A stretch of 64,000 bases of DNA from Cryptomeria japonica (taxonomy: Eukaryota; Streptophyta; Pinopsida; Cupressales; Cupressaceae), in NCBI RefSeq assembly GCF_030272615.1, contig NC_081413.1:188014669-188078668 (forward strand), given 5' to 3'. A program made the position numbers and the translations under genes. Under the pieces are notes generated by a model. It was not told where the DNA came from, ran no database searches, and was given only the letters and a program-made list of their open reading frames with translations. Shown in pieces: positions 11,013 to 21,974 of this stretch. How positions within the stretch are numbered: the first letter of the stretch is position 1; each line of letters opens with the position of its first letter.

Positions 11013-12541
11013 AAATTCCTTTGGAAGTAAGTAATGTCTCCATTTTTAAGAGACTGCACTAATGCATACAACTCTAGGTCATAGGCTGAGTACTTCTTCT
11101 TTGCCTCATTAAGCTTCTCACTGAAAAATGCCATAGGTCTTCCCTCTTGACTCAATACACCCCCTACTACAATTCCACTTGCATCACACTCCATTGTGAA
11201 TAGCTTGTCAAAAGTAGGTAGGAGTAGGATAGGTTTTGTGGCTACTTCTTCCTTCAATAATTGAAATGCTTTGTCAGCCTGCTCAGTCCATTTAAACTTA
11301 GTTTTAAGGCCTCCTTTTATGGTGTCAAGGACTGGTGCACATATGCCACTAAATTTTCTCACAAACTTTCTATAGAATTGGGATAAACCGTGGAAACACC
11401 TAACTTCAGTCCCTGTTCTAGGTGCAGGCCAATTCAAGATTGCCTCCACTTTGCTTGGATCCATCTTCAAGGTTCCCTTAGACACCACAAATCCTAAGTA
11501 GACCAGCTCTTGCTTCAAGAAGTCACACTTCTCTAGGTTGATGGATAACTTCTCCTCATGCAACCTCTCTAAGACTAACCTCAAATGCTCAAGGTGCTCC
11601 TCTTTGGTTCTTCTATAGATGAGAATGTCATCTAGGTACACTACCACAAACTTGCCTATGAAGTCTTTCAACACCTCATTCATCAACCTCATGAAGGTTC
11701 TTGGGGAATTGGTGAGTCCAAATGGCATCACAAGGCATTCATACAATCCCTCTGTGGTCTTGAAAGCAGTCTTCCACTCATCTCCCTCCTTGATTCTAAT
11801 CTGGTGATAATCACTTTTAAGGTCCAACTTGGTAAAATACATAGCACCTCCTAAACAGTCCATCAAATCCTCTATTCTAGGAATAAGAAACCTATACCTT
11901 ATGGTGATCCTATTGATTGCCCTTGAATCAGTGCAAAGTCTCCACTTGCCTCCCTTCTTTGATGCTAGCACTACCAGGACTGCACATGGGCTAATGCTCT
12001 TCTTGATTAGTCCTTGTTCCAGTAACTCCTGCACTTGCCTTGCTACCTCCTTGTTTTGATCAGGTGTGAGCTTGTATGCAGCTTTGTTAGGTAGGGATGC
12101 TCCGGGAACAAAGTCTATTTGATGGCTTATAGACCTTCTTGGTGGGAGTGTTGTAGGTGCTCCATCACTCACTATGTCCTTATACTCTTGCAACATTTGG
12201 TTCACCTCCTTGGGTACCTCTTCCTGCAACTTGTCTTCCTCCTCCTTTGGTTTCACAAAGATAGCACACCTCACTGTTTCCTCCTCATGTAGCAAGTGTA
12301 AGAACTCTTTACCAGTAGCCAATAAGACACTAGGTGTTCTTGAGGTTCCCTCTTCATTCTCGGTCAAAGACTGAATCTTAAAGGTCTTGCTATCCTTCTT
12401 GAAGGAAATGGAGTTCTCCTTTCCATCATAGATCACCTTCCTATCAAATTGCCAGGGTCTATCTAGCAATAGGTGACAGGCATCCATGGGTAACACATCA
12501 CAAAGGATCTTATCTTTGTATCCTCCAATAGAAAACTCTAC
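10985..12541 (-). pseudogene. Element D reverse transcriptase and RNase H, mostly open
   Basis: About 500 codons are open in the same frame as Gag. The RT shows the gypsy landmarks: DSRAINRIT, FTKLDLKSDYHQIRI, MPFGLTNSPRTF and the catalytic YLDDILIY near 11,620-11,645. RNase H begins with the FTMECDASG motif near 11,190. The catalytic aspartates of RT are intact. Translation from Gag is blocked by the TAG at 12,542-12,544, and the frame shifts near 11,000. The enzyme would copy element RNA inside the particle; this copy is disabled only by point changes. Confidence 0.93.
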
Positions 12542-13978
12542 CTAAGTCTGTTCATTGACTAGCACACTTTTCTCTTGATTCAACCATGTCACCTTGTATG
12601 GGTTAGTGTGGGGTATCCTTGTGAGTTTCAACTTCTTGGTTGCCTCCTCTGATATTATGTTATCAGTTGACCCTGAATCAACTATCACCTTGCAAACTTT
12701 ACCAAGGATCTTGCATCTCACCCTAAGCAATTCTCTCCTATGCTTAGGTTCATTCTTAACTGGCTGTCTTATCAAGACCCTATTGAACATCAAGTTTTCT
12801 CCAATCTCTGATTCAATATGGTCCACCTCATGTGTCTTGCTGCTTGAAGAGTCTTCATGTGCATAAGCAACCCTCTTTCCACTGTTTGATAATGTAGGCT
12901 TGTCAGGACATCTATAGGCCGAGTGTCCCAATTGACCACAATTGTAACATTTCATAGTTGCAAAGTAGGAGTTACCCCTGCCGGTACCTCTACCCCTACT
13001 TGGACCACCTTGTGCCCCTCTTCCTCTAGAATGGCCTCCTCTAAGATTGGTTTCACTACCATGTTCAGTCAACTTGGCTTCTCCTTGGTTCTTTTGCTCA
13101 TTTGCCTTGCTTTGGTAACCACCTCCGTGATTCATTTGATCTCTACCTCTGCCTCTACCCCTGTTATTAGAGTCTCCTTTCCTTTTGTTCCTCTCTTCCA
13201 CCTTGGCAGCAAGCTGATGACATTTTTGGATAGTGGTAGGAGTCCATAGGCTTATCTCCTCTTGAATGTTCCACTTTAGGCCGCTTAGATACCTAGCCAC
13301 CTTGATAGATTCATCTTCTTGGACTTTGGATCTAAGACAAAGCTTTTGAAATTCTTCGGTGTAGGAGGTCACATCAAGGTCTTTTTGCTTCAATCCTTGT
13401 CTCTTCTTATGAAGTTGGACTTCATAATCCTCTAGTAAGAAGTTCTCCATGATCTTACTAACCATGGCCTTCCAATTGGCAACAGGTAGCTTCCCCATGC
13501 TAACTCTCTCTTCTTGCAGGTACTTCCACCAAGTTAAAGCTGCTCCCCTTAATCTTGATTTGGCAACCTTAACCTTTTGAGCCTCTGTCACTCCCTCACA
13601 CTCAAAGTGGTTCTCCATACCCTCAATCCATTCCATGACAGTGTCAATGTCCATCCTTCCACTGAAATGTAGCAATCCTTCAAAAGCTTTGGTGTTCAAA
13701 GCCTTAATAGCCTTTACAAAAGGTTCTTCATTGAACAAGGGATCTAGTTCAGGTATAATGTTATCTATGTCAATGGTTTTCTTGCCTTTGTCCTTGGTGT
13801 CTTCACCCCAAGGTCCTTGTGTCCTCTGATCCACCACTTCTTGCAACTTATCCCTTATCTCACTCATAGCTTCTTCAAGGAGTCTATTCTTCTCCTTCTA
13901 CTCTTCTACCTCCCTAGCCAGCTCTGCATTAGTGACCTTTGTGCTTTCCCCTACTGATTCACCAGTATATAGAGACAT
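12542..13978 (-). pseudogene. Element D Gag and protease, broken by stops
   Basis: The likely start is the ATG at 13,978 (MSLYTGE), about 24 bases after the primer site. An in-frame TAG at 13,898-13,900 follows, and the rest is open from an ATG at 13,867. The protein has a retrotransposon Gag core (WWKYLQEER, FLLEDYEVQLHKKRQG), an RGR-rich basic tract, one CCHC knuckle (CYNCGQLGHSAYRC, about 12,905-12,950) and an aspartic protease with VDSGSTDNI near 12,655-12,690. It ends at a TAG (12,542-12,544) in frame with RT, so the original ORF was one Gag-Pol polyprotein. Confidence 0.92.
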
Positions 13979-14000
13979 ACACAGTCCACCAAATCTTTAA

Positions 14001-14015
14001 CCGGCTCTGATACCA
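14001..14015 (-). other. Element D primer binding site
   Basis: On the minus strand TGGTATCAGAGCCGG follows the 5' LTR after three bases. It matches the initiator tRNA-Met 3' end pattern used by many plant LTR elements. It fixes the LTR edge at 14,019. Confidence 0.9.
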
Positions 14016-14018
14016 ATC

Positions 14019-15596
14019 TGATGGGATGGGGAATGGGATAGACTAGCCTAGTCTATGCTCTTGGATCCTTTCCTTGGATCACCAGGTGCTCTAGCCACAC
14101 CCTAGGGTCTCTAGGACTTCCTCTACTTGTGGAATCCCCTAACCTTTCCCAATCCACCCACCAACAATTTGATAAACTACTCCTAAGGTCTCACCTACTC
14201 ATGAGTTTCAAGGAACCCTTACTTAGGCTAATAAGGGCTTGGCTTGTTCCACACCTTCCTAGGTCTTAGAAAGGATAGGTCAGGTCTAATACATGGTTTT
14301 TCCACCCATTCATGTGCCCCCAAGAGGTTTCAAGCTTCCTGCCCCTCACCGATTTCACAATTTTGTCTTTTGCCTACAAAATAGGGCTACAAGGATAGTG
14401 ACCAATTAGGCCTCCTACTCGGTCCTTTAGGGCTCCCTCTTGCAAATGATGCACTTTCTTTTGAAACTTCCTAAAAGACCTACTATTAATTTGGCAAGGG
14501 CTCAAGGATTTTCTTGGTTTTAGGCCTCCAAGTGTTCGTACACTACCCTTGGTGGATTTTAAGGTTTTTAAGGGTTTTTTAAGAGGGTTTTTAGGCCTGC
14601 CAGGGTCACAATGTAGGTTTGGTGCTCTTGCCACCTTGTCTGGATTGGTGGAAGCTCCTCCTTCACACAAATGGTTCTCCACTCACCCCTCTACAACTCC
14701 TCCAAATGGTGCCTCCTCCTCTGACCTTCCTTTCTCTCCAAGACCTCTGCAACTTAACCCTTCCTAGCCGGGCACTATCCAGTCTCGCCTAGGAGTGGGT
14801 CTTTATATGACCTCCTTGCATTTTCAAGGGCCCTGCTTGCTTTGAAGTATATTACAAGGTCTATACTCTCATTCCCCATGGTTTCATGGTGATTCCACAA
14901 TGGGGAATGGAGTTATGAGCCCATTGACACAAACCAGTCCAAAACTGGACAATGAGAAGCAAGTTTACAAACTATTTAAAAACACACACAACTTACAAAA
15001 CAAAACCTAATATAATTGCTCACAATGAAATTAAATACACCATACAAGACACTCCACATAGTTTTTCTCAAAAATCAATCCATTAACAATCTTCTTTTAC
15101 TCCTTTTGTGCCAACTGGCAACAAAATTGCAGTCATAGTCAAGTCACTTTGCTTGGGTCGTACAACATCTGACATCCAACCCATTAACTTAGGGTTTTCA
15201 ATTAATTATAGTACCTCTTCCTTGATCTATGTGCCCATATTAGGTTTGTCCACACTAACCTAAAGATTTTGACCTCTAGGTGGAAAAGTTGCTTGACAAC
15301 TTTTAAAAGTTGTCATGCAATTTTTGCAACTTTTGAGCAACTTTCTCAATGTTGTTTTTCTTGACTCCTAGACCCATATTGGGATAACCTAAGGACACCA
15401 CTATGCTAAGAAGGACCCCTAAACACCTCAAAGGTACACATACCCTCTATTTCCAAAAAAATCTCAACTTTTGACTCATGACCCTAGGACCTCAGCTAGG
15501 ACCCTAACTAAGACCAATGAGCACATGGCTCTTATTGTATATACAATGGCTTCAAAAACAAATGGTGGGAGCCCTTTGAAGGGTTCTCCTGCACCA
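14019..15596 (-). repeat. Element D 5' LTR (1,578 bp)
   Basis: This is the complete LTR. Its + strand edges are TGATGGGATGGGG and CTGCACCA. It matches 6,979-9,322 except for the duplication and deletion in that copy. It is separated from Gag by the primer site and a short leader. Frames seen on either strand within it are not conserved between the two LTR copies and are not called as genes. Confidence 0.92.
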
Positions 15597-16338
15597 TCTG
15601 CACATGCAAAAAGGCCAAGCACCTAGAGCTCACTGCTCAATCACAAAATGAGAGTCACACTGACTACAATTGGATGATTAAATCCAATGATAATGTATTG
15701 CTCAAAGTAGCATCTCCATATGCTAGATTCAATACCGGTTTAGCTCTGATATGCTTTCTTCAAACCTTCCTTCAATCGTGAATGGTGTCTGCATGTATGG
15801 TTGTGTTGATATTCACATATACCGAATTGCAATCCTTTCCTCAATCATATATTGATCTCACAAATAAGATCTTACATTTATACCATAACCTAAGACCAAT
15901 TAGGTAGGTTGGCTCTAAAGATATTACAATAAAATCAATTACAAATAAAACAATATCCAATTCATGATGTCGGCTTAATGCATTTACAATAACAACAAAA
16001 TCATCTCCTTGACGTGGTGTATTGATCTGGAATAGATAAGCCTGTCGGTGTATATCCTGGACCTATTTGCTGGTAACAACAAATATGCAAACTTGAATAA
16101 ACCAATGAACAAATCACCAAGACAAAGTGTCTAAATGATGTGTTCAACATAACCAAGTAGTCTTCCGGTCTTACCAAGTGCCGGTGATCAATATATCCTG
16201 CCAGTGAACCAAATACCGGTGACTGTGCATAAGTCACTTGCTTGCCAGTGAACCAAACCAATTCTTCAAGTGCTGATAGGTATTGATAAGTGTTGACATC
16301 AATGACAAAACCATATCAACATATCCAAAATACCAACA

Positions 16339-16350
16339 ATCTCCCCCTTT
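16339..16350 (-). other. Element C polypurine tract
   Basis: On the minus strand AAAGGGGGAGAT directly precedes the LTR start TGTTGG. The same 12 bases occur at the same place in elements A and E. Confidence 0.85.
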
Positions 16351-16725
16351 GGCATTGATGGCAACACAAGATGGAAACACCATCAAAGTACCAAAACAAA
16401 AATGCCAAAAACCAAAAATCAACAATCTCCCAAAGAGATCATAACCAGAAATCAAAATATTTCTTTCCAAAGCAACATTCTCTCCCCCTAGGAATAATAT
16501 GTGTTTTCCAAATGTTTTTTCAATTGTTTTTCCATATCAATCTCTCCCCCTTTGACATCAAATGCCAAAGCAATACAAAAACCATATTCAAATACAAAAT
16601 ACCAAAAAAAATACCAACTCATTATAAAAATACCAACGACTCCCCCTGAGAAGTATCTCTCCTCATCAAATCCAGAATAAAGATTTATCTGTTAATTATG
16701 CCAGTTGATGACAAACATCGACTGT

Positions 16726-17137
16726 CTAAGTCTCTACCGGTGGGGGTATGACCCCAAGCTGATCTCTGAGATATTCAAAAGTCTCCTTAGGCAAAGGCTT
16801 AGTAAAGATATCTACAATCTGCTCTTTAGTATTCACATAAACCAATTTCACTTCTTTTGCTTCAACATTCTCTTTCAGAAAATTTAATTTGATAGAAACA
16901 TGTTTAGTTTTAGAATGTAGTACCGGATTCTTAGATATATCAATTGTTGTTGTATTATCACAATAAATAGTTATAGGTTCCTTGCATTTTACCTTTATGT
17001 CTTTCAACATTTTCTTAAGCCATAATACCTGTGTGCAATTAGTTGTTGCTGCAACATATTCTGATTCTGCTGTTGATAAAGATGTGCAACTTTGTTTCTT
17101 ACTTAACCAAGAAATTAGTATGCTACCAAGAAAAAAT
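16726..17137 (-). pseudogene. Element C RNase H C-terminal fragment
   Basis: The minus strand encodes the end of copia RNase H: a SWLSKKQ...LSTAESEYVA segment, the CDNTTTIDI motif and the HVSIKLNFLKE and EQIVDIFTKPLP motifs typical of plant copia. The coding sequence begins only one base after the primer site, so everything upstream in a normal copia polyprotein is missing. The open part from 17,010 to 16,726 has no internal stop. There is no plausible start or leader, so this is a deletion remnant rather than a functional gene. Its sequence resembles the RNase H of element A. Confidence 0.9.
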
Positions 17138-17149
17138 GCTCTGATACCA
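17138..17149 (-). other. Element C primer binding site
   Basis: On the minus strand TGGTATCAGAGC lies two bases after the 5' LTR end. It is a perfect match to the common plant tRNA-Met primer site, which shows the deletion junction lies on its internal side. Confidence 0.9.
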
Positions 17150-17151
17150 AT

Positions 17152-18170
17152 TGTTAGGTCCCAGAGACAACTGAGAGGGGGGGGGGGGTGAATCAGTTGT
17201 CAAATATATTCAAACCAAAATTGAGTTAACCAAACTTAATGCTTAGTACCAGTAAACCAAACTTTATGTCAGTAGACAGTTTATTAGTTAATTGCAGTAC
17301 CAGTAAAGATTAATGCATGAAATAGAAAGGCAATAACATCCACAACACATAACAACAATATTTGTACATGGAAACCCTATAAGGGGAAAACCCACGGTGT
17401 GAAACCTTACCCACAATCAAATGATACTACTGCAGATAGTATGTGTGTACAATATGGGATCTGCACATGTAGAAAGGCCAAGCACCTAGAGCTCACAGCT
17501 CAATCACAAAATGAGAGTCACACTGACTACAATTGGATGATTAAATCCAATGCTGGATTCAGTACCGGTTTAGCTCTAATATGCTTTCTTCAAACCTTCC
17601 TTCAATCTTGAATGATGTCTACATGTATGGATATGCTGATATTCACATATATACCAAATTACAATACTTTCCTCAATCACATATTGATTTCACAAATAAG
17701 ATCTTACATTTATACCATAACCTAAGACCAACTAAGTAGGTCAGCTCTAAAGATATTACAATAAAATCAATTACAAATAAAACAATATTTGATGCATGAT
17801 GTCGGCTTAATGCATTTATAATAACAACAAAATCATCTCCTTGATGTGTCGTGCTGATCTAGAATAGATAAGTTTGTCGGTGTATATCCTGGACCTATTT
17901 GCTCGTAACAACAAATATGTAAACTCGAATAAACCAATGAACAAATCACCAAGACAAAGTGTCTGAAAGATGTCTTCGACATAACCAAGTAGTCTTTAGG
18001 TCTTACCAAGTGCCGGTGATCAATATATCCTGCCGGTGAACCAAATATCGGTGACTGTGCATAAGTCACTTGCTTGCCGGTGAACATAACCAATTCTTCA
18101 AGTGCTGATAGGTATTGATAAGTGTTGACATCAATGACAAAACCATATCAACATATCCAAAATACCAACA
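17152..18170 (-). repeat. Element C 5' LTR (1,019 bp)
   Basis: It is uninterrupted, with edges TGTTAGGTCCC and ATACCAACA on the + strand. It carries a 12-base G run at 17,177-17,188 and the U3 dyad at 18,124-18,141. It serves as the reference for recognising the D insertion and the replaced segment in the 3' LTR. Divergence from the 3' copy is roughly 6% in the stretches compared by hand. Confidence 0.9.
18124..18141 (-). promoter_or_regulatory. U3 dyad in element C 5' LTR
   Basis: The + strand reads GTTGACATCAATGACAAA. It is the element C version of the dyad in A and E, and the second LTR copy has it at 16,292-16,309. The last arm is weaker than in E. Confidence 0.4.
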
Positions 18171-18175
18171 ATTAT

Positions 18176-18419
18176 TGTGACAGATTATGTAGCTTTCTCT
18201 TTGGATGACCTTTTCATGTCTAGTGGTAGTGACATGATGGAGGGTGGGAGCATTCATGTATGATATGGTGGTCACTTTGTGTCTTGTTACAGGTATCTTG
18301 ATGGAGCACATGGAGCGCTTGGATTCCATGATTGTATATGTGCATGGAGAGATCAATCTCTTGTTCGTGTGACGGATTACTTCTTGTCCCTTATGCAATG
18401 TATACAACAAGTGGGAGAA
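18176..18419 (+). other. Element B internal region, 3' end with polypurine tract
   Basis: About 240 bp of non-coding sequence continue element B after element C. They end with AAGTGGGAGAA (18,409-18,419), a polypurine tract abutting the 3' LTR start TGTTGGG. No protein is visible. Confidence 0.75.
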
Positions 18420-19151
18420 TGTTGGGAAATTGGTGTTGTACACCTTGCATAATAATGTTTCATTACCGTATTATTTTATTATTGTGTGAGGTGGACATGG
18501 AATTATATTGTAATATCATACTGTATTGTTGCACCTAGGGGCACCTAGATGGACATGCAACATGTAGAGATTCCCTTGGAATATTCTTGTAACCATTGGA
18601 TGAGTTGTATTGACACATTGGTATTATTCTATTTTATTTGTTTAATATTAGGGAATGTAATTGTGATGAAGTACACAATATTAAATGTGGGTCAAGGGTA
18701 GGTAGGAAAAATATTATATTTTATTATCACATGGTTTTGGGCACATGGTTTTGATTTAATACCACTTGGTGGTTTTGTGGGAGCTTGTGTTTATAAAAGC
18801 AACCACAAGGGTACTTGTTTGGGTTAGCCAAGTTAGCATTTGTGAAAGAGGAAGAATGTCATGGGATGTGTGGATTCATGCTTGGTCACATGGAGTGCTT
18901 GGTTATGGCTAGGTTTTCGAAGGGTTTCCATATTTTTATTGTAATGGATGCATTGCTCATAATAAATGGTGGATGATGCTTTTGGAGGCTAGGTTTTTCC
19001 CTCATGAGGGTTTTCCCAGGATATATCTTTTGTCACATTTTCATGGGTATGTTGTCTATTCTTTGCATATGGCTTCTATGTGTTGATTTGATTGAAATCT
19101 TAAATGGGTTATGTGGAAATTGTCATAAAGATGGCTGCAAGTTTCCTTACA
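18420..19151 (+). repeat. Element B 3' LTR (732 bp)
   Basis: It starts TGTTGGGAAATTGG and ends CCTTACA, followed by the TSD ATCAA. About 10% of bases differ from the 5' LTR in the first 230 bp. It contains an extra segment of about 45 bp near 19,070-19,115 not present in the 5' LTR. Confidence 0.88.
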
Positions 19152-19990
19152 ATCAAGTGCAGTGAGAGATTTACCAAGGTTGACCAAACCAAATAATAAT
19201 ATTTGTAAAGAATGTCAAGTAGGAAAGCAGACAAAAGGAACATTTAAAGGAAAGGAATAATCGTCCACGAAATTGTTGGTCTTAGTGCACACAGACTTAT
19301 GTGGTCCTACTAGAATAAGAAGTATACAACGTGAGAGGCATTTCATGTTGTTAATTGATGTTCATTCTAGAATGACTTGGGTTGCATTTTTAAGACAGAA
19401 GATAGAAGACAAAAGAATTGAAAAAATTCAAGATATTCAAGACAAGAGTTAAAAATGAAGTTAATAGAAAGATTAAGTGTTGGAGGTCTAACAGAAGAGG
19501 AGAATTTACTTCTAATGAGTTTAACAACTTTTGTGAGAAACATAGTATTAGAAGACAGTTATCTACCTCGAGGACACCACACCATAATGGTCTAGTGGAA
19601 AGAATGAATAGAACCATACAAGAGGCAGCCAAAACAATGATCAAAGGATCAGAACTACTAGAAGTCTACTCGAGAGAAGCAATTCACACATCAGTCTACA
19701 CTCTTAATAGGATTATATACCGAAAAAGATATGGATAGACATAATATGAACTATGGCATGGTAGAACTGCGATAGTGAAATATTTCAAGGTATTTGGAAG
19801 CAAGTGTTATATCCGGAGAGATGAGGATAATCTTGAAAAATTTGACAGTAGAGAAGATGAAGGCATATTCCTAGGATACTCTACAAGGATCAAGGCATAT
19901 CGGTGTTACAACAAAAGACTAAACAAGATTGTTGAAAGTGCAAATGTGAAGGTTGATGAAGAGATTTCTAAAGACTCTGAAAAATGACAG
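19152..19990 (+). pseudogene. Element A integrase, broken
   Basis: The sequence resumes the A polyprotein after element B. It shows the CKECQVGKQ half of the integrase zinc site near 19,197-19,235, then HTDLCGP (first catalytic Asp) near 19,290, then RSNRRGEF, PHHNGLVERMNRT and the C-terminal KVFGSKCYI...FLGYS region to about 19,987. The second catalytic Asp in the usual RSDRGGEF motif is Asn here (codon 19,490-19,492). Stops near 19,258 and 19,736 and at least one frameshift near 19,410 break the frame. Confidence 0.9.
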
Positions 19991-20139
19991 GATATGAATT
20001 TGATGAATCCATTGACAGAAAGAGGGAAGAGAAAACTAGAGGAGAAGCAGAAGAAAAAGAAACCTAGGATTCTCTAATATCTACATCAAAAACCCCAAGG
20101 TATGTACAACAAAATTATTCACGAGATCAAATTATTGGA

Positions 20140-20930
20140 GATAAGAGTAGAGGAATTATCACAATAAGAAAAGCACCTCAAGAACAAGTTATGTTATGTT
20201 TACTCTCCGAGACTGAACCAAAATCAGTAGAAGAAGCTTGCAATGATCAAAGTTGGATGAAGGCAATGAGAGAAGAACTAGATCGGATTGATAAAAATCA
20301 GACATGTGCACTAATTCACAGACCGGTAGACACGAATGTAATTGGAACAAAATGGGTATTCTGGAACAAGTTGGATAAGGATGAAAAAGTTGTGAGAAAT
20401 AAAGAAAGTTTGGTTTGCAAAGGTTACATAGGTTGAAGGCATTGAATTTGAGGAGACATATGCCCTCGTTGCCTGAATGAAGGCTATCAAGATGTTTCTT
20501 ACTTTTGTATCTTTTAAGGATTTCAAGGTTTATCAAATGGATGTAAAGTCACCATTTTTGAATGGAGAGCTAAAAAAAGAAATTTACATTGAAAAATCGA
20601 AAGGATTTAAGTTGAGAGATGATCTAAACATTGTTTGTAGATTGAAGAAGGCTCTTTATGGATTGAAACAAGCTCCTAGAGTTTAGTGTGGAAGGCTAGA
20701 CAAGTATTTGGCTGATCAAGGTTTTCAAAATGGATCTTCTGATGGCAGTTTATATTTTAAAATCGACTCAGGCAAAATCTTAATTGATGTAGGGTATGTT
20801 GATGGCATAATATTTGGAGGAATTAATGGCATGTGCATAAAGTTTTCTACTGAGATGCAGAAGGAATTTGAGGTATCCATTATAGGTGAGTTAAATTTAT
20901 TTCTTGGTTTGCAAGTAAATTAGAATATCA
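20140..20930 (+). pseudogene. Element A reverse transcriptase, broken
   Basis: Copia RT motifs occur in order: KSVEEACNDQSWMKAM, TKWVFWNKLDKD, QMDVKSPFLNGEL, CRLKKALYGLKQAPR and a degenerate active site YVDG in place of YVDD (20,795-20,806). Loss of the second Asp would abolish polymerase activity even without the stops near 20,434, 20,475 and 20,684. The domain follows integrase, as expected for copia. Confidence 0.92.
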
Positions 20931-21746
20931 AAGGAATTTTCAATTCTTAGTCTAAATACATTAAATAATTGTTGAAGAAGTTTGGGTTGGAGAATTCTAA
21001 ATTGGTGTGTACACCTATGACCACCAGATGCAAGTTAACAAAAGATGATAAATCCCCTAAAGCCAATGTAATTCAATACATATCAATGATTAGAGGACTG
21101 TTATATCTGATTGCTACCATACTGGATATCATGTATGCAGTCTGTTGACAACTAGATTTCAGCAAGAACCAGAAGAATCACATGTTGTGGCAGTAAAAGA
21201 AATTTTGAGATATTTAAAAGGAACAAAAGAGTTTGGTTGTGGTACCCCATAAATTCAGATTTCAGTTTGACAACTTATACAGATACAGATTGGGTCAGAA
21301 GTGTTGATGACGAGAAAAGTACAAGTGGTGGAGCATTCTTTCTTGGCTCCCATTTGGTTTCTTGGTCAAGTAAGAAGTGAGATTTTTTGTCTCTATCTAT
21401 AGTTAAGGCTGAATATATTGCGACATCTTCATGTTGTACATAGATACCATGGATGAAGCAGACTTTGAAGGATATCAGTGTATTGTTTGATGATCCCATC
21501 TCAATTATGTGTGATAACACCATTGCAATAAATATTTCTAAAAATATGGTACATCATTCCACAACATAACATATATCTATTCGATATCACTTCTTAAGAA
21601 AAAAGGTGTTGGGCAACAAAGTAAAGCTTGAGTATGTAGCTACAAAAGAGCAGATTGCGGATATCTTCACAAAGGCATTGTGTAAGGATACTTTTGAGTA
21701 TCTCCAACAGAAGTTAGAGGTATTACCCCTTCTTAATTTGAACTAA
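20931..21746 (+). pseudogene. Element A RT connection and RNase H, broken
   Basis: The frame carries many stops up to about 21,270. It then shows the RNase H motifs YTDTDWV, KSTSGGAFFLG, SWSSKK, CDNTIAINIS and EQIADIFTKAL, and ends at a TAA at 21,744-21,746. The order and wording match copia RNase H and closely resemble the fragment kept in element C. Several in-frame stops show it is not functional. Confidence 0.88.
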
Positions 21747-21962
21747 TGTACATTTGGATGTGCATTGGTCCAATGAATTGCTTGAATATTCTTATCTGGA
21801 CTAATGCTAGGGTGCTTCCTCTAAGGGGGAGCAAAGTTAGTTTTTAGGGGAAGTCTTGCCTGCCTTTTTCCTTGATGTCAAAGGGGGAGAGATGCTGAGA
21901 GACGTTGATATGATGATGCAGAGAGAGTTATGTGTTTTTTCATTGATTTTGCCATCAATGAA

Positions 21963-21974
21963 AAAGGGGGAGAT
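21963..21974 (+). other. Element A polypurine tract
   Basis: AAAGGGGGAGAT abuts the 3' LTR start at 21,975. It is preceded by a further purine-rich stretch near 21,823-21,850. It is identical to the tracts of elements C and E. Confidence 0.85.

Larger units (their letters stand above)
6979..15596 (-). mobile_element. Element D: Ty3/gypsy chromovirus
   Basis: LTRs are at 6,979-9,322 (3' on the minus strand) and 14,019-15,596 (5'). On the minus strand they start TGGTGC and end CCATCA. Flanks TCTGT (6,974-6,978) and TCTGC (15,597-15,601) form a TSD with one change inside the LTR of C. The internal order is primer site, Gag with CCHC knuckle, protease, RT, RNase H, integrase, chromodomain, polypurine tract. 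This order and the chromodomain identify a plant chromovirus. The polyprotein carries several stops and frameshifts. LTR divergence is about 4-5% over 285 bp compared by hand, the youngest of the nest. Confidence 0.92.
6318..16338 (-). repeat. Element C 3' LTR, split by element D
   Basis: The two pieces 6,318-6,978 and 15,597-16,338 (overlapping by the TSD of D) together match the uninterrupted 5' LTR at 17,152-18,170. The right piece carries about 35 bp absent from the 5' copy near 15,700. In the left piece, 6,431-6,889 is foreign to the 5' copy and replaces about 103 bp of it. The LTR begins with TGTTAGGTCCC as read on the + strand, followed by a 15-base G run at 6,343-6,357. Confidence 0.85.
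6318..18170 (-). mobile_element. Element C: internally deleted Ty1/copia derivative
   Basis: On the minus strand the order is 5' LTR (17,152-18,170), primer site, the C-terminal part of copia RNase H, polypurine tract and 3' LTR (6,318-16,338, itself split by element D). The flanks ATCAT (6,313-6,317) and ATTAT (18,171-18,175) are a TSD with one change. The internal region is only about 0.8 kb: the primer site joins directly to late RNase H coding sequence, so gag, protease, integrase and RT are all absent. The RNase H and LTR ends resemble element A. C was mobile only in trans or suffered its deletion afterwards. Confidence 0.88.
1776..19151 (+). mobile_element. Element B: LARD-like non-coding LTR retrotransposon
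   Basis: Two related LTRs (1,776-2,455 and 18,420-19,151) begin TG and end CA, flanked by perfect ATCAA duplications at 1,771-1,775 and 19,152-19,156. A methionine-tRNA-type primer site and a polypurine tract lie in the expected places. Once nested element C is removed, the internal region is about 4.1 kb and has no recognisable Gag or Pol; its longest frame is under 100 codons. This is the organisation of a large retrotransposon derivative, which must be mobilised in trans. LTR divergence is about 10% by hand in the first 230 bp, so the insertion is old. Confidence 0.85.

Noticed and set aside
14374-15596. Open frames on both strands in the LTR of element D.
   Set aside because: They are not conserved between the two LTR copies and lie wholly within LTR sequence.
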